Shown in pieces: positions 31,650-44,500 of a stretch of 64,000 bases of DNA. Source of the stretch: Maylandia zebra (Eukaryota; Chordata; Actinopteri; Cichliformes; Cichlidae). Made by a program: the position numbers and the translations under genes. The stretch spans positions 10,350,033-10,414,032 of the forward strand of contig NC_135170.1 of the NCBI RefSeq assembly GCF_041146795.1, given 5' to 3'. The notes below the pieces were generated by a model. It was not told the origin of the DNA and did no database searches. It saw only the letters and a program-made list of their open reading frames with translations. Positions within the stretch are counted from its first letter, which is position 1; each line of letters opens with the position of its first letter.

Positions 31650-32190
31650 CTCTGTTATGTGCACCTAAGCTAGTACCAGGCTGGACCCTTTTGCCTTCAT
31701 AACGGCATTAATTCTGCAACAGGTTGCAGAAAACCTCCCTCAGAGATGTTGCTCCATAATGAGGTGACTGGAAGCCATTTGAGTGCAGTGAACTTGCTGT
31801 CATGTTCATGAAAAGTTGAAATGTGTGGCATGGTGTGTGTTATCCCTTTGGGAAGCAGCTATCAGAAGACTGGTACACTGTGGTTATAAAGGGATAGACA
31901 TGGTTAGTAACAACAGGCTGTGGCATTAAAATGATGCACAGTTGGTACTAAGGGGCCATGAAAATAGCCTTCATATCACAAGACAGAATGGATCCATGCT
32001 TTCATGCTTTTCATACCAAATTCTGACCCTACCATCAGACTGCGCAGAAGAAACAGACAAATCAGACTCTTCTATTGCTCATTTTGGTGAGCCCAGACAA
32101 ATTGTACCCTGTTGCTGCCATTTGATTGGCTGATTAGATATTTTTGTGTTAACAAGCAGTGTCTGATAAAAGGACTGGTGAGTGTACATA
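31650..32190 (-). mobile_element. Internally deleted Tc1-like transposon
   Basis: Pieces such as ACCAGGCTGGACCCTTTTGC, GGATCCATGCTTTCATG and CCAAATTCTGACCCTACCAT, in this order and orientation, match a Tc1-like transposon widespread in teleosts whose ends read CACTCACCGGCC. The right end GGACTGGTGAGTGTACA is at about 32172-32188. At about 540 bases it is much shorter than an expected 1.3 kb or more, so internal parts are missing and no transposase frame remains. Another copy of the same family begins at 63718. Confidence 0.65.
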
Positions 32191-33560
32191 TTTTTCTTAA
32201 TTTAGTGCTCAGATCAGCTTGCCAAAAATAAGAGTACTATTAACACAAGAACACGCCCCTGACATGCATGACTGTGTACTCTTTCCTTTCATTAACTGAG
32301 GTGTATAAAAGAATAATCAGCTGTGAGAGTTCAGGTGTAAAACTATAAAAAAAAAATAGGAGTGTTTTTAAATGATTACAAAGCTGTTGCTCAGAATATT
32401 GTCACGCACTGCAAGAACATGAGGGCTGTTAGAGATAAGCGCTGTACCAGTGCACAGGGAGGGGTGCCACGACATGAAATAGGACGGTACAAAGAGTGTA
32501 GCACTGTCAGTCTAAAGTAAGAAGGCTATTTAGGCTGAAATAAACAACTGAATTAATGAATTTAGAAAACTGTTGGCTTTGTAGATCAGCATCTATAAAT
32601 GATATACAGAATACACTTAACAGACCTGATTTATGACTTTTCCACTCATATTTAGGGGTGATCGATCATGTTTGAAATACTTCATCATATTAAAAATCAT
32701 TTTAACAAGTTGCATACTTCAGTCATGTACAAGCTGAGAGTCAGCGACTTATAGTGTTTGACTTTATGTCAGAATTATGTCCAATTATGCTGTTTGTTAA
32801 AGTTATGTATTATTTGGTGCTCTCAAGTTACACGGCACTGTTTTCAGAGTCTGTTTTTGTTTTGTGCCTTTTTTCTACAGCCATGAGAATTGGCTTTTGT
32901 TTTGGTAGGGGGTTGTGAAAATATTTTATTGCATGTGTGTTGGACTGCTTTGGTTATGAAGTTATTTAAAAAAGGAAATCCAATGATTGTGAGGGGTGTT
33001 GACATCCCACCTTTTTTACCCAGTCATTTAGGTCACATTCCCAGAAAACAGCTCCAAAACATCTCAGGCATCTGGCCCATGTCCATCACCTCTAATGCCC
33101 TTGAAATGTACCCAAACCCCATTTTTCGGTGAGCCCATTAGTCCCACAGAAAACTAATCAGCTGTCTGTTCTGTCTGTGTATTGCCTCGGTAATCTATTG
33201 TAATTTAATTTCAAATATAGGACCATTTCAAAGAGGGAACAACAGCAGAGCTCTCTACACACAAGATACGTTTCACTAAAACAATTTCACAATCGTGTAC
33301 ATATTATGATCCCTTTGCCTGGAACACTTTATCTCTGGCAAATATGTTAGGAACACAGGTCAGTCTTTCACCGAGAAGTCAGCGTCTCAGCATTGTCTTA
33401 ATATGGTCTTTCCATCTCCATTGTCTTAATATGGGATACCCATCCGACCCGTGAGCCCACCTCTGGTTACCTCTGCTCCTACCATTGAAGCACGTGGAAT
33501 TAAAACTCCACCTAGTGGCGAAAATGCGGATGTTTCTCATTTTTTACCTCCTCCCCGCCT
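32190..33560. other. Intergenic DNA between the Tc1-like remnant and rpsa
   Basis: AT-rich non-coding sequence. I see no coding exons, RNA genes or clear repeats here. Confidence 0.5.
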
Positions 33561-33569
33561 TCGGTTTAA

Positions 33570-33675
33570 CCAGCCAATCACACGCTTGGAAATTTGGTAT
33601 AAAAATAACGTCATTTCCTTCAAGCGCCCTCTTTTTCACCGTGTGGTCAGATTTCCATACGGCGTTGTTTCGTGG
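33570..33675 (+). promoter_or_regulatory. rpsa: rpsa promoter with TATA-like box and TOP start
   Basis: A CCAAT box (AGCCAATCA, near 33573) is followed by a TATA-like run (TATAAAAATA, about 33598-33607). About 25-30 bases on is a pyrimidine tract CCCTCTTTTTCACC (33627-33640), the expected 5' terminal oligopyrimidine start of ribosomal protein mRNAs. The untranslated first exon probably ends at the donor CGTG-GTGAGT at about 33674-33675, and exon 2 begins at 34440 after a CCCCACAG acceptor. Confidence 0.65.
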
Positions 33676-34327
33676 TGAGTTTAAACCGGCCTATTTAGTC
33701 ATTTTAAATCGAAAGAAATAGTCAAAATTCGTAAAGTTATGACCGAGGACAAAGAACATATACCGTGGGTAGACAGGCGCAGACTACCGTGCCCTAATTT
33801 TCTTAATTTTCAACGCATTCATGATGCTAACATTTGTAGCTAACATGCTAGCTGCTGACACGCGCTCTTCCTCTGTTTCTCGTGCGCCTCGCCTCCATCC
33901 AATGAACAGCGGCAGTGACGAGATTTCATATGATTGTAATTGATATCTGAAGACGATGGCAACCATACACATGAGTTATCATGACTTTTTACGCTCCAAG
34001 TGGCCTTTCGCATCCAAGATACCTCAACTTAATCCCCGCGTTGCTGCTTAGCTTCCTTTAAGTAAGATACGAGCTTCTGCGCCTTCACCCCTCGTAGTTA
34101 TGTTTTTCCCGACCTTCCTAACGAGATCTGCATATCGTTTGCGCTCCCTAAATGGCTGATGATTTAATCCGGAGGCTAAATTGACTTGACACATGCGCGT
34201 TTGTGGGGTGAACATGTCTCCGTTGTGGCCTGCTGCAAGAGCACACACTAAGGGAGCATCTTCACTTTGCTAAGAGCTACTGTTCTTGTGCTCAGCAATG
34301 GGTTTTTGCTGTTTTGTGTCTGATTAG

Positions 34328-36325
<1,998 letters not shown>

Positions 36326-36359
36326 AATTGATGCTCATGTCAACAATAAAGTGTTTTTT

Positions 36360-37173
36360 ACACTTTGACTTTGATTTGCTGTTTCATCTGATATTTACAA
36401 TTAAAAGTAACGAAAAATGCACTAAATAACCAATTAAGAAGACTCTAATGTCAGTGTTTTGATGGGTTTTCCACAAAATGAATACAGCTGTGGGAAATAA
36501 GACTTCATTGAATCATAACATCGCAATACAGGTAGACTGGAAATTATTTGGCTTCTTTGTCTAACTGCACCTCACTGCTTTTTATATTGGCTGTGATTTA
36601 AAGATCCAGTGGACTAGGCTTAATTAAAAAAATGGCTAATCAGATTATGCATTGGCATTAATCATACCAAATCTATTGCATGTTAAAAACTTAGTGGTTT
36701 GCGAATGTGGAATGGGTTGTACCAATTGTAGCACCTTCATGTGTGAAGTAAACATTTCCTGTTTGAGACTACACCCCGGTTTTCTGCAGCTCCACCTGCA
36801 GTGGGTCATATTCCTTCACTAGCCAGTTGGAACCTAACCTTAAGTAAAAGGGCCCCTGCAGTTATTTTTCCCTGACTAGGTTGGAGTAGGATGAAATGCA
36901 TTGGATTATATACCCAGAAAAATAATAAGGGGAATCTGTGGCATCATTAAAAGTTGCACCACTTATTTCTTTATATTTGGCTGGGGAAATGGGAACGGCA
37001 GTTTGCTGACGTGTCCAACCATACGTGGAAATGTTAGTTTTCCCAAAGATGCTTTCAGTTATTATCACACTGATTTGTGTTTAAGGGGTCTACTTTCTCA
37101 TAAGTTTAATTTTGATTAAAAAGAACTTGATACTGTTCAGTGGGTATTATGTTACGTGTTCTATAGTTCAGGC
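36360..37173. other. Intergenic DNA downstream of rpsa
   Basis: AT-rich non-coding sequence after the rpsa poly(A) site. No exon, RNA gene or identifiable repeat seen. Confidence 0.5.
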
Positions 37174-37787
37174 CAGTGGCGGGGGGGTGGCGGCTTACTG
37201 GGCTTAAGCCCAGGTTGTTTTTTCAGAAGCCCGGGGTCTTTTGGAGTGTAATTTTTTCATAGTTAGATGCCTGGCTGACAACTGTATAAAACAAAAACTA
37301 CACACAATATTCGAATCACACGAGGGGGCGGGGGGAGCTGCTGCCTGCGAGTGCGCTGCTAGAGAAACGCAGCCAGGCAGACGGAGGAGAACTGAAGTTC
37401 GACCAGGTACCAAAGCAAATCATTCGTATTGTACAAATAATGTAAATATGACGGTGTATCGCGAAAGATTGATATCAAACTGATCACTTGACTCATATTA
37501 CCTTACTTGTTCTTCAAGTAAATCAACAAATGGTGAAATGAAAAGCCGAATGCTGTTTCTTTAGAGAGTCTTAGCTTACATGTGTGTTTATTTCATATTT
37601 TCAGTTGTTACCCTCCACGGCTAAATAAATCAGTTTCAGTAATGCACCGATATACAAGAATGGACATAAGGAGCTTCTTTCAAAGAAAAAACTCTGTTAG
37701 ATGTTATTTTATATATTATGCTTTGTATGTTGTTCAGTATATTTCTATGCAAAACAAGAGGAACTTCAATACACAGCAGGATATTCA
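37174..37787 (+). mobile_element. 5' part of a hAT-like DNA transposon
   Basis: It starts with CAGTGGCG-like DNA, typical of hAT ends, then a GC-rich leader with GGGCTTAAGCCCAGG. The frame MDIRSFFQRKN near 37662-37694 resembles the N terminus of hAT transposases of the ZMYM1-related type. The element is cut off where a Tc1-like element begins at 37788; no right end was found. Family assignment rests on these short signals only. Confidence 0.4.
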
Positions 37788-38369
37788 CAGTTGAAACCAG
37801 ATATTTACAGACACTTTATGGAAAACACAAGAACATTTTTTACTGTACAACATCAATTTAGAGTAAACTTGTTTTGTTTTGGATAAATAAATATTGAAAT
37901 ATCTTTTGAATTAGTTAAATGTCAGAATAAAGAGAGACAGATCTGTCTATTTTTATCACTTTCATCAAATTTAGGAGTACATGTACACTAAGTTGTTAAT
38001 TAATAAGAAAACTCCAGATGATTCCATTCTGAGCTGAAGAAGCTTCTGATAGGTTAGTAGAGTCCATGTGAGTAAATTTGTGGCACACCTGCAGATGCAT
38101 ATAAGGCAAAACACAGAGCCTGTTTCTTTGAAATGGGAAAATCAAGAGATGTCAACCAAAACACCAGAAAAAGAACTGTGGAGCTCCATAAGTGTGGCTT
38201 AATTTTGAATACAATTTGGTGCCATTTACAATTAAGAAATACAGATAGTTTCTCTCTTTACTCTTTATATTTATCAACCTAAAAAAATAAACATTTAGTC
38301 TGATTTGATGTTACAATTAAAAAGTATCTGTTTTTATCTGGAGAGTATGTAAATATCTGGTTTCAACTG
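37788..38369 (+). mobile_element. Non-autonomous Tc1-like element with intact terminal repeats
   Basis: The left end CAGTTGAAACCAGATATTTAC (from 37788, short form shown in part) is mirrored at the right by GTAAATATCTGGTTTCAACTG ending at 38369, followed by TA, the Tc1 target. Inside, AAATGGGAAAATCAAGAGAT (38133-38152) is the start of a Tc1-type transposase (MGKSRDVNQ), but the rest of the gene is missing, so at 582 bases it is a deletion derivative. Confidence 0.8.
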
Positions 38370-38408
38370 TATATTTGATGATGTTGGTGTTTGGCTTGAT
38401 TGTCAGCA

Positions 38409-38502
38409 CAAAGAGGGAGAGAGAGGAACAGAGAGGGAGAGAGAGGAACAGAGAGAGAGAGAGGGGAACAGAGAGGGGGAGAGAGGAACAGAGAGGGAGA
38501 TG
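38409..38502 (+). repeat. GA-rich minisatellite
   Basis: About four imperfect copies of a roughly 20-22 base unit of the form GAGAGAGGAACAGAGAGGGA. Purine-only on this strand. Confidence 0.85.
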
Positions 38503-38588
38503 GAGAATGAGGACAGAACAGAGATGGAACAAGAGCAGATTTCTGACTTTTCTGTGTAAATTTAAGCATGTAACACACTTTTGATTAT

Positions 38589-39778
38589 CGACTGCTAAAA
38601 AAAACAGAAAACTGGAAAACGTAAAGACACAATGTAACTCCAAGTCAATCACACTTGTGTGAAATCAAGCTACAGGAGGCCATAGGAGAGCAACAACCCA
38701 GCAGCAGGACTGATACCTCCTGCTGCAAGGAAGAACAGGAGGAGCACTGCCAGAGCTCTGCAAAATGACCTCCAGCCGGCCACAAATGTGCATGTGTCTG
38801 CTCAAACGGTCAGAAACAGACTCCATGAGGGTGGGATGAAGGCCTGATGTCCACAGGTGGGGATTGTACTTACAGCCCAACACCGTGCAGGACGTTTGGC
38901 ATTTGCCAGAGAACACCAAGATTGGGAACTTTGCCACTGGTGCCCTGTGCTCTTCACAGATGAATGCAGGTTCACATTGAGCACATTATGACAGACGTGA
39001 CAGAGTCTGGAGACATGATGGAGAACATTCTGCTGCCTGCAACATCCTCCAGCATGACCGATTTGGCAGTGGGTCAGTAACGGTTTGGGGTGGCATTTCT
39101 TTGTGGGGCTGAACAGCCCTCCATGTGCTCGCCAGAGGTAGCCTGACTGCCATTAGGTACCGAGATGAGATCCTCAGACCCCTTGTGAGTCCATATGCTG
39201 GTGTTGTTGGGCCTGGGTTCCTCCTAATGCAAGACAATGCTAGACTTCATGTGGCTGGAGTGTGTCAGCAGTTCCTGCAAGACAAAGGCATTAATGCTAT
39301 GGACTGGCCTACCCGTTCCCCAGACCTATATCCAGTCGAGCACATCTGGGACATCACGTCTCGCTCTATCCACCAAAGCCACGGTGCACCACATACTGTC
39401 CAGGAGCTGGCGGATGCTTTAGTCCATGTCTGGGAAGAGATCCCTCAGGACACCATCCGCCACCTCATCAGGAGCATGCCCAGGCGCTGCAGGGAGATCA
39501 TAGAGCCACACACACTACTGAGCTTTATTTGACTTTAAAAAAAAAAAGACATTACATGAAAGTTGGATCAGCCTGTAATGTGTTTTTCCACTTTAATTTT
39601 GAGTGGGGCTCCAAATCCATGGGTTGTTAAATTTGATTTCCATTGATGATTTTGATGTGATTTTGTTGTCAGCACATTCAACTATGCAAAGAACAAAGTA
39701 TTTAATAAGAATATTTCATTCATTCAGATCTGGGATGTCTTATTTTTGTATTCCCTTTATTTTTTTGAGCAGTGTATT
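38589..39778 (+). mobile_element. Tc1-like transposon, internally deleted and frame-broken
   Basis: The C-terminal half of the transposase is readable at 39125-39532: FLLMQDNARLHVAG contains the second catalytic Asp and RSPDLYPVEHIWDI the third position, Glu. The first Asp is visible upstream in the LFTDECRF segment (about 38949-38972), in another frame. The right end CCCTTTATTTTTTTGAGCAG runs to about 39775; a decayed match to its mirror starts near 38590. The leader jumps from AAATCAAG (about 38662-38669) into mid-transposase, so the N-terminal DNA-binding part is deleted. Length is about 1.2 kb against about 1.6 kb for intact relatives. Not able to make its own transposase. Confidence 0.85.
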
Positions 39779-40559
39779 TCTGATAAACGAAGAGTGTGAA
39801 ACTGAAGTTGGATCCACCTTATTATATAGTTATTGGGCTATATGGTTATTTGTTACATAGACTATGGTGCACATACAATCAAAATGCCCATTCTTTTCTT
39901 TACTAACTAAAATGTTTAATTACTTGGGCTAATGCCAATAATAAAGTTACAGACTATGATTATATGAAATGTGTATACTTACTGAAATTGCAGTATTTTA
40001 ATGATGTACAGTCCATATTAGAGAATCCTGCAAAAGTGTAAAGAAATGGCATAATTAATCCTAGCGTGTTGACACAGTCCTCTGTACATCTTACTTGATT
40101 TGAGAGAAATATTATAAAGCATTAATATATGTTGTCCAGTGCTGAGGCAGAACCACTCAGTGAAAAATAAATTTTCCTGTACTCTTAAATCTGAATACAG
40201 ATTATTTAATATTGGAGTAAATCAGTAGTAACTCCAGATTTACTTGTGAAAAAGTACACAAATTAAAGTACCATCAGTGAAAACTGCCACAGTTTTACTG
40301 AGAAAGATAACGACAAACAATCAAAAGGATAAAATAAAAAAATAAAAAAGGCACAATTGCATCTAAAACACAACACGGCCTCACAACAACTAGAACATGA
40401 TGTCTTTTAGTCAAACACATGCATGCTCTGTGCTCATCACACTGTGACATTCCATTCTATAAAGTGACACCGCAGATAATATGTGAAGCACAATATTAGT
40501 AAATTAATACTTAAAAATTCATACAAACGACATGCATCAATTAAAAAATGTCTCATATC

Positions 40560-41060
40560 ATTAAACCTGATTTCTTGCAACTCCAAAATGAGCCTGAAAA
40601 AACGAAAGAAAAATTAAAGGCGTCTCACGGATGAAGTTAAACGGCTTAAAACTAAGATTTTAACCCTGGTGGAGAAATCGTTGAAAAAAAGAGCAGGACG
40701 AGGCTGCCAAGTTTAAAAATGAAAGAGATCCAACAGTCAAAAGCGGAAAAACTACAAATTCTTTTCCTCCGGAAATCGGAGAAGTTTGAGACCAACAAAT
40801 ATGAGGAAATAAATCTGTCCATGGAGAAGAAATGCAAAGATTTTGAAGATAAATGCGATTGAGAGAAAAACACGGGAGCAGAGAGATAAACACGTAGTTT
40901 TGAAAGGGACTTGGATAATAAAGCGTTATGGAAAGATTAAGATTAAAAACCCTGGACACATAAAGTCGGACAAAGGAAGAAGCTGTCTAGTGTGCAGCAC
41001 CTAGAAAGAGTCATTAAGATGAAAAACAACAAAGTGCCTAAAGATATAACTTAAATGTAT
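40560..41060 (+). pseudogene. Decayed Lys/Glu-rich coiled-coil-like reading frame, unidentified
   Basis: Readable blocks in different forward frames share one style: DEVKRLKTKILTLVEKSLK, then EQDEAAKFKNE, then EIQQSKAEKLQILFLRKSEK and NLSMEKKCKDFEDKCD. The composition (Lys, Glu, Leu heptads) is that of a coiled-coil protein and unlike the AT-rich DNA around it. Frame breaks and stops separate the blocks. No start codon, splice sites or poly(A) tail were firmly seen. I do not recognise the source protein; a processed copy of a host cytoskeletal gene is one possibility, and chance low-complexity coding is another. Confidence 0.35.
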
Positions 41061-41089
41061 TATTATATTTTCTCTTTGTAGTAAACAGC

Positions 41090-41580
41090 TGAGATATCCT
41101 GGCTGTTCAGAACAATCACCTCCTCCACGTTCGCGCTAGTCTGTCAGGTGGGCGTGTTTCTGCGCTGCCATTGGACAAACGCGGTTCCCCTTCCTCTCTG
41201 CCTTCCGCTTTCTTTTCATATGCACGCCCAGCCTCTGAATAATGATAATAATGATCAAGATGGCTACTTCAGAATCCTCCTTGCGGTAGCTAACCACCAA
41301 TTTCATGGAAGCTGTCAAAACTGCGATTTCCTGCAGTTTAAGTCACTCGTAGGCGACGGGGGCTGTTCCAGGGATAATACTGTATGGATTAAAACGGGCC
41401 GAGGAGCGATAAAAGTCATTGTGTTGCCCGCAGCACTCATTCCGAGGAAGCTAACTAGCTGAGCAACTAGCTAGCTCTTACTTGTCGACCATCTCCAGTT
41501 TAGCTCCCCTGCCACTGGCGGCTGAGAGGAGCGTGGCGCTCCAGGTTTTGTGTGCCCGGACGTCGGAAGGAGAGCGTCAA
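41090..41580 (+). promoter_or_regulatory. ubn2: ubn2 promoter and 5' leader
   Basis: GC-rich island immediately before the start codon, with an inverted CCAAT box (CCATTGGAC, about 41167-41175) and GTGGGCGTG nearby. No TATA box was seen. The frame is open upstream of the ATG at 41581, but no earlier in-frame ATG is present and MAEPRKVPF matches the ubinuclein-2 N terminus (MAEPRRVAF in human). Confidence 0.5.
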
Positions 41581-44500
41581 ATGGCAGAGCCGAGGAAAGT
41601 GCCGTTCGTCACCATTTCCACCCTCAACACCACCCCGCCGCCGACCCCGGAGACCAGCAAGAAACGCCGCCGCGAAGATGAGGCCGTCGACATCACTTTT
41701 GGGAAAGATGGAGGTGGGAGTGCGGTCGGGTCAGGGGGTGGCGGAGGTCTGTTCGGCAACGAGAAAGGTAGCGACGCGCAGAGGGAGGAGAAGAAGCCCA
41801 CCGTCCGCCTCAGCCTCACGCTGAGCGAGCCGAATGAGCGAGGGTCCTCCGAGTTCAACTACGGCGAGCTGGTCCACTCATCTCTTTCTCAGGTTAGGAG
41901 AGCAGAGGCAGACACGGTGGTGTTAGCGGGGGGGCTAACCGGGCACAACTCCGGTGGTGGTGAACCCGCGTGCATGTTGCACTTGTTGTTTTGTTGTTGT
42001 TGTGGCTGCTGAACTTTTGTCTGACAGGATTTGCAAATAAAGTAGATCACACTGAGCCCATAAATACGTGATGTTCATGTTCCTTATGTATTTATTTATT
42101 ATGACCTTTAGATAGATTTTGGAGAGTTTGAAGCAGTGCAGTTTAAAAACGCAGTCTGAATGCAGGCTGAAGTATTTTAAGTGTCAGGGACACTGGACCC
42201 TCTTATTATTACCATCCTATCTTGTTACTCCTATGTCTACATCTTATGTTATGACCGATATAGAGGTGTCCTACTTAATCCACACAAGACAAAGAGTTGC
42301 TGTAGTGAGAACCTCCCTACTTTTTCATTTATTTTTATTTTTTATGCAGGTTGCATGTATTGCCAGGTGCGATTATGACGTTGATGTTGTTGTCAGCCTT
42401 ACGTATTTACGATTCAAGTTGCTATCCTGGTGTTCCTCAGGTAAAGCCCGTGGGTTCTGCTGTACCCAAAGGACTCACTCCTCCGCTGGACCCCAGTGAC
42501 CCTTTTGCAGATGATGAGAAGGAGAGGCGGGAGGTAGAAGAGCTTGCCAGAAAATTTGAAAGCAAATATGTAAGTAGCAAAGTAAACTCGGGCCTGTTTG
42601 CGTAACACCAGTTGAGGACAACAGTCGTCCAAAGTCGCTTTATGTTGTAAGGTAAAGACCCTAGAGTAAAACGTGAAGAATGTTAGCGTTTCCTGCCTGA
42701 CTGCTAGTCAGGCGTTTGAGGAATTATTCAACCCTTCATGGTTTAAAAATCTAATTTTTGGAAGCTTCAAAAATGTAGGCTTAGTTCCAGGGTTGAGAAA
42801 CAGTGTTAAAGCTATGTTATCACTTGATAACAAGTCTTTTCTAATATTGGCTTTTACAAGCACGGGAATGAAGCAGGCTCCATAACAACATGCAAATTAG
42901 TGGCGATTCTGAATATTTCACAACAGCCAGAAACGAGACTAACGTCAGAGTCATGTTAGGGAAATTCTAGCTATTTGAATGCTAGGTTTCAAGTTGAAGT
43001 TGTTGAATGGTAGCAAAATGTTTGTCCTGGATTTCCCTTCCTTCTGTTTGGCTGCCTGCTATCTAATAACCGCAGGGGTCAGTGGAGTTGAATGATAATG
43101 TGACTGAGAGACCTTCTCTGGAGTTTGAGTTATCATAATTTAGCATTTCTGAATTGGTTCTAAGAGAGAGAGAATTTGCTCGTTTACTTTTAGTTTTTAT
43201 TGTTTGAAAAGTTTACTTTCAGTTTTAGTTTTTATTTGCATGAGAGATGTTTTGGTTTTTTGTTTTTTTTTTTCTCCTTCACATCATTATTTAATAGAGG
43301 GCACAGTGAGACTGCTTTATGTCAGCGGTTGATTTACTGTCATAGAAATCCTAAGTTTCAATAAATAATCAGACTGAACTTTCTAAACGTAGAAACGATT
43401 TCAATTGCACAATATTGTTTTTGATTAGTCTAATTTTTGTTTTTATTTTAGTAATCTATTATTATCATCATTATTGTTGTTATTATTATTTTACCATACC
43501 TAGTTTTAGATCAGTTTTAGTTAGTTACAGTGGCGCCGTTTTTCTTCCACTGACTGACCGGCCAATCAAAAGGTGACTAAAACTCACACAGGTCGATGGT
43601 TCAGTGGCAGTTCTACAAAATGGTAACAATGTAGAATAGAAACATTCTGATGTCTTGTTGTTGAAGAGTCACTGATATGTGTGCTGTTGTGTTTGATTGT
43701 ATCTTTTCTGTTAAATTAATTTAAAAATAATTTCTAAATTTTGTGACTGGTAGGATTTTGTTCTGTATACAGTTTTCTTTTAAAACTAACAGACAATTTA
43801 GAAATCTAATAAATAATCTTGAGTTAAAAAAAACATTATTAATTTAATTTCTTGCTCCAGGTGACTTCTGCAGTTAAGACGAGGTTAAACAGGCTTTTAC
43901 TTACACACACGTGTTGGTTTTTGTGTTTGAGCATGCATATCATTTTTAAATTAAGTAAATATTTTTTTCCCAGTTAATGTATTCCTAGTTTTGCTTGGCA
44001 TGACAACTCTTTTAGCTTACATGATTCGAACTGGTTAAGAGCTGCAAACCTTTTCTTTCAACCTCTAAAAGTTGATTCTGTTCGTCTGGACGCAGCGTTT
44101 TCAGTGGGAGAAACGTTTCGTCACTCATCCAAGTGACTTCTTCAGTCTGAGACAGAATCAACTTTTGGAGATTTACTTACCTGGATGATTGAGCATGACT
44201 TTTCTTTCAGCCATAAAGGCCCCCACAGGGTCCTCTGGATGATGAAGTGTCCTTTTCAAAAGTAAAAGTCTCATGTTTATTGTGATCCATGTTTGGTGCT
44301 TCCTGTACCCCCAGTACCACAGCGGGACAAGCAGCGCCCCTGCCTCCCTGTACTGAAGCGCTGGTTCTGCTGTCCATATTGTGGTTACAGCTGAATCTGT
44401 GTGGGTGATTATTGTTGCGTGTTTCTGTTGTATTTTTAAATATTTTGTGATCTTTGTGTTTACTGTCCATTTGCAGGGCGGCAGCTCGAAGAAGAAGAAA

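Noticed and set aside
38317-38652. Minus-strand frame rich in SLPLCSSLPL repeats
   Set aside because: It is the reverse translation of the GA minisatellite at 38409-38502.
41482-41580. Open frame extending ubn2 33 codons upstream
   Set aside because: It begins at a TTG, with no ATG before 41581; MAEPRKVPF matches the ubinuclein-2 start.
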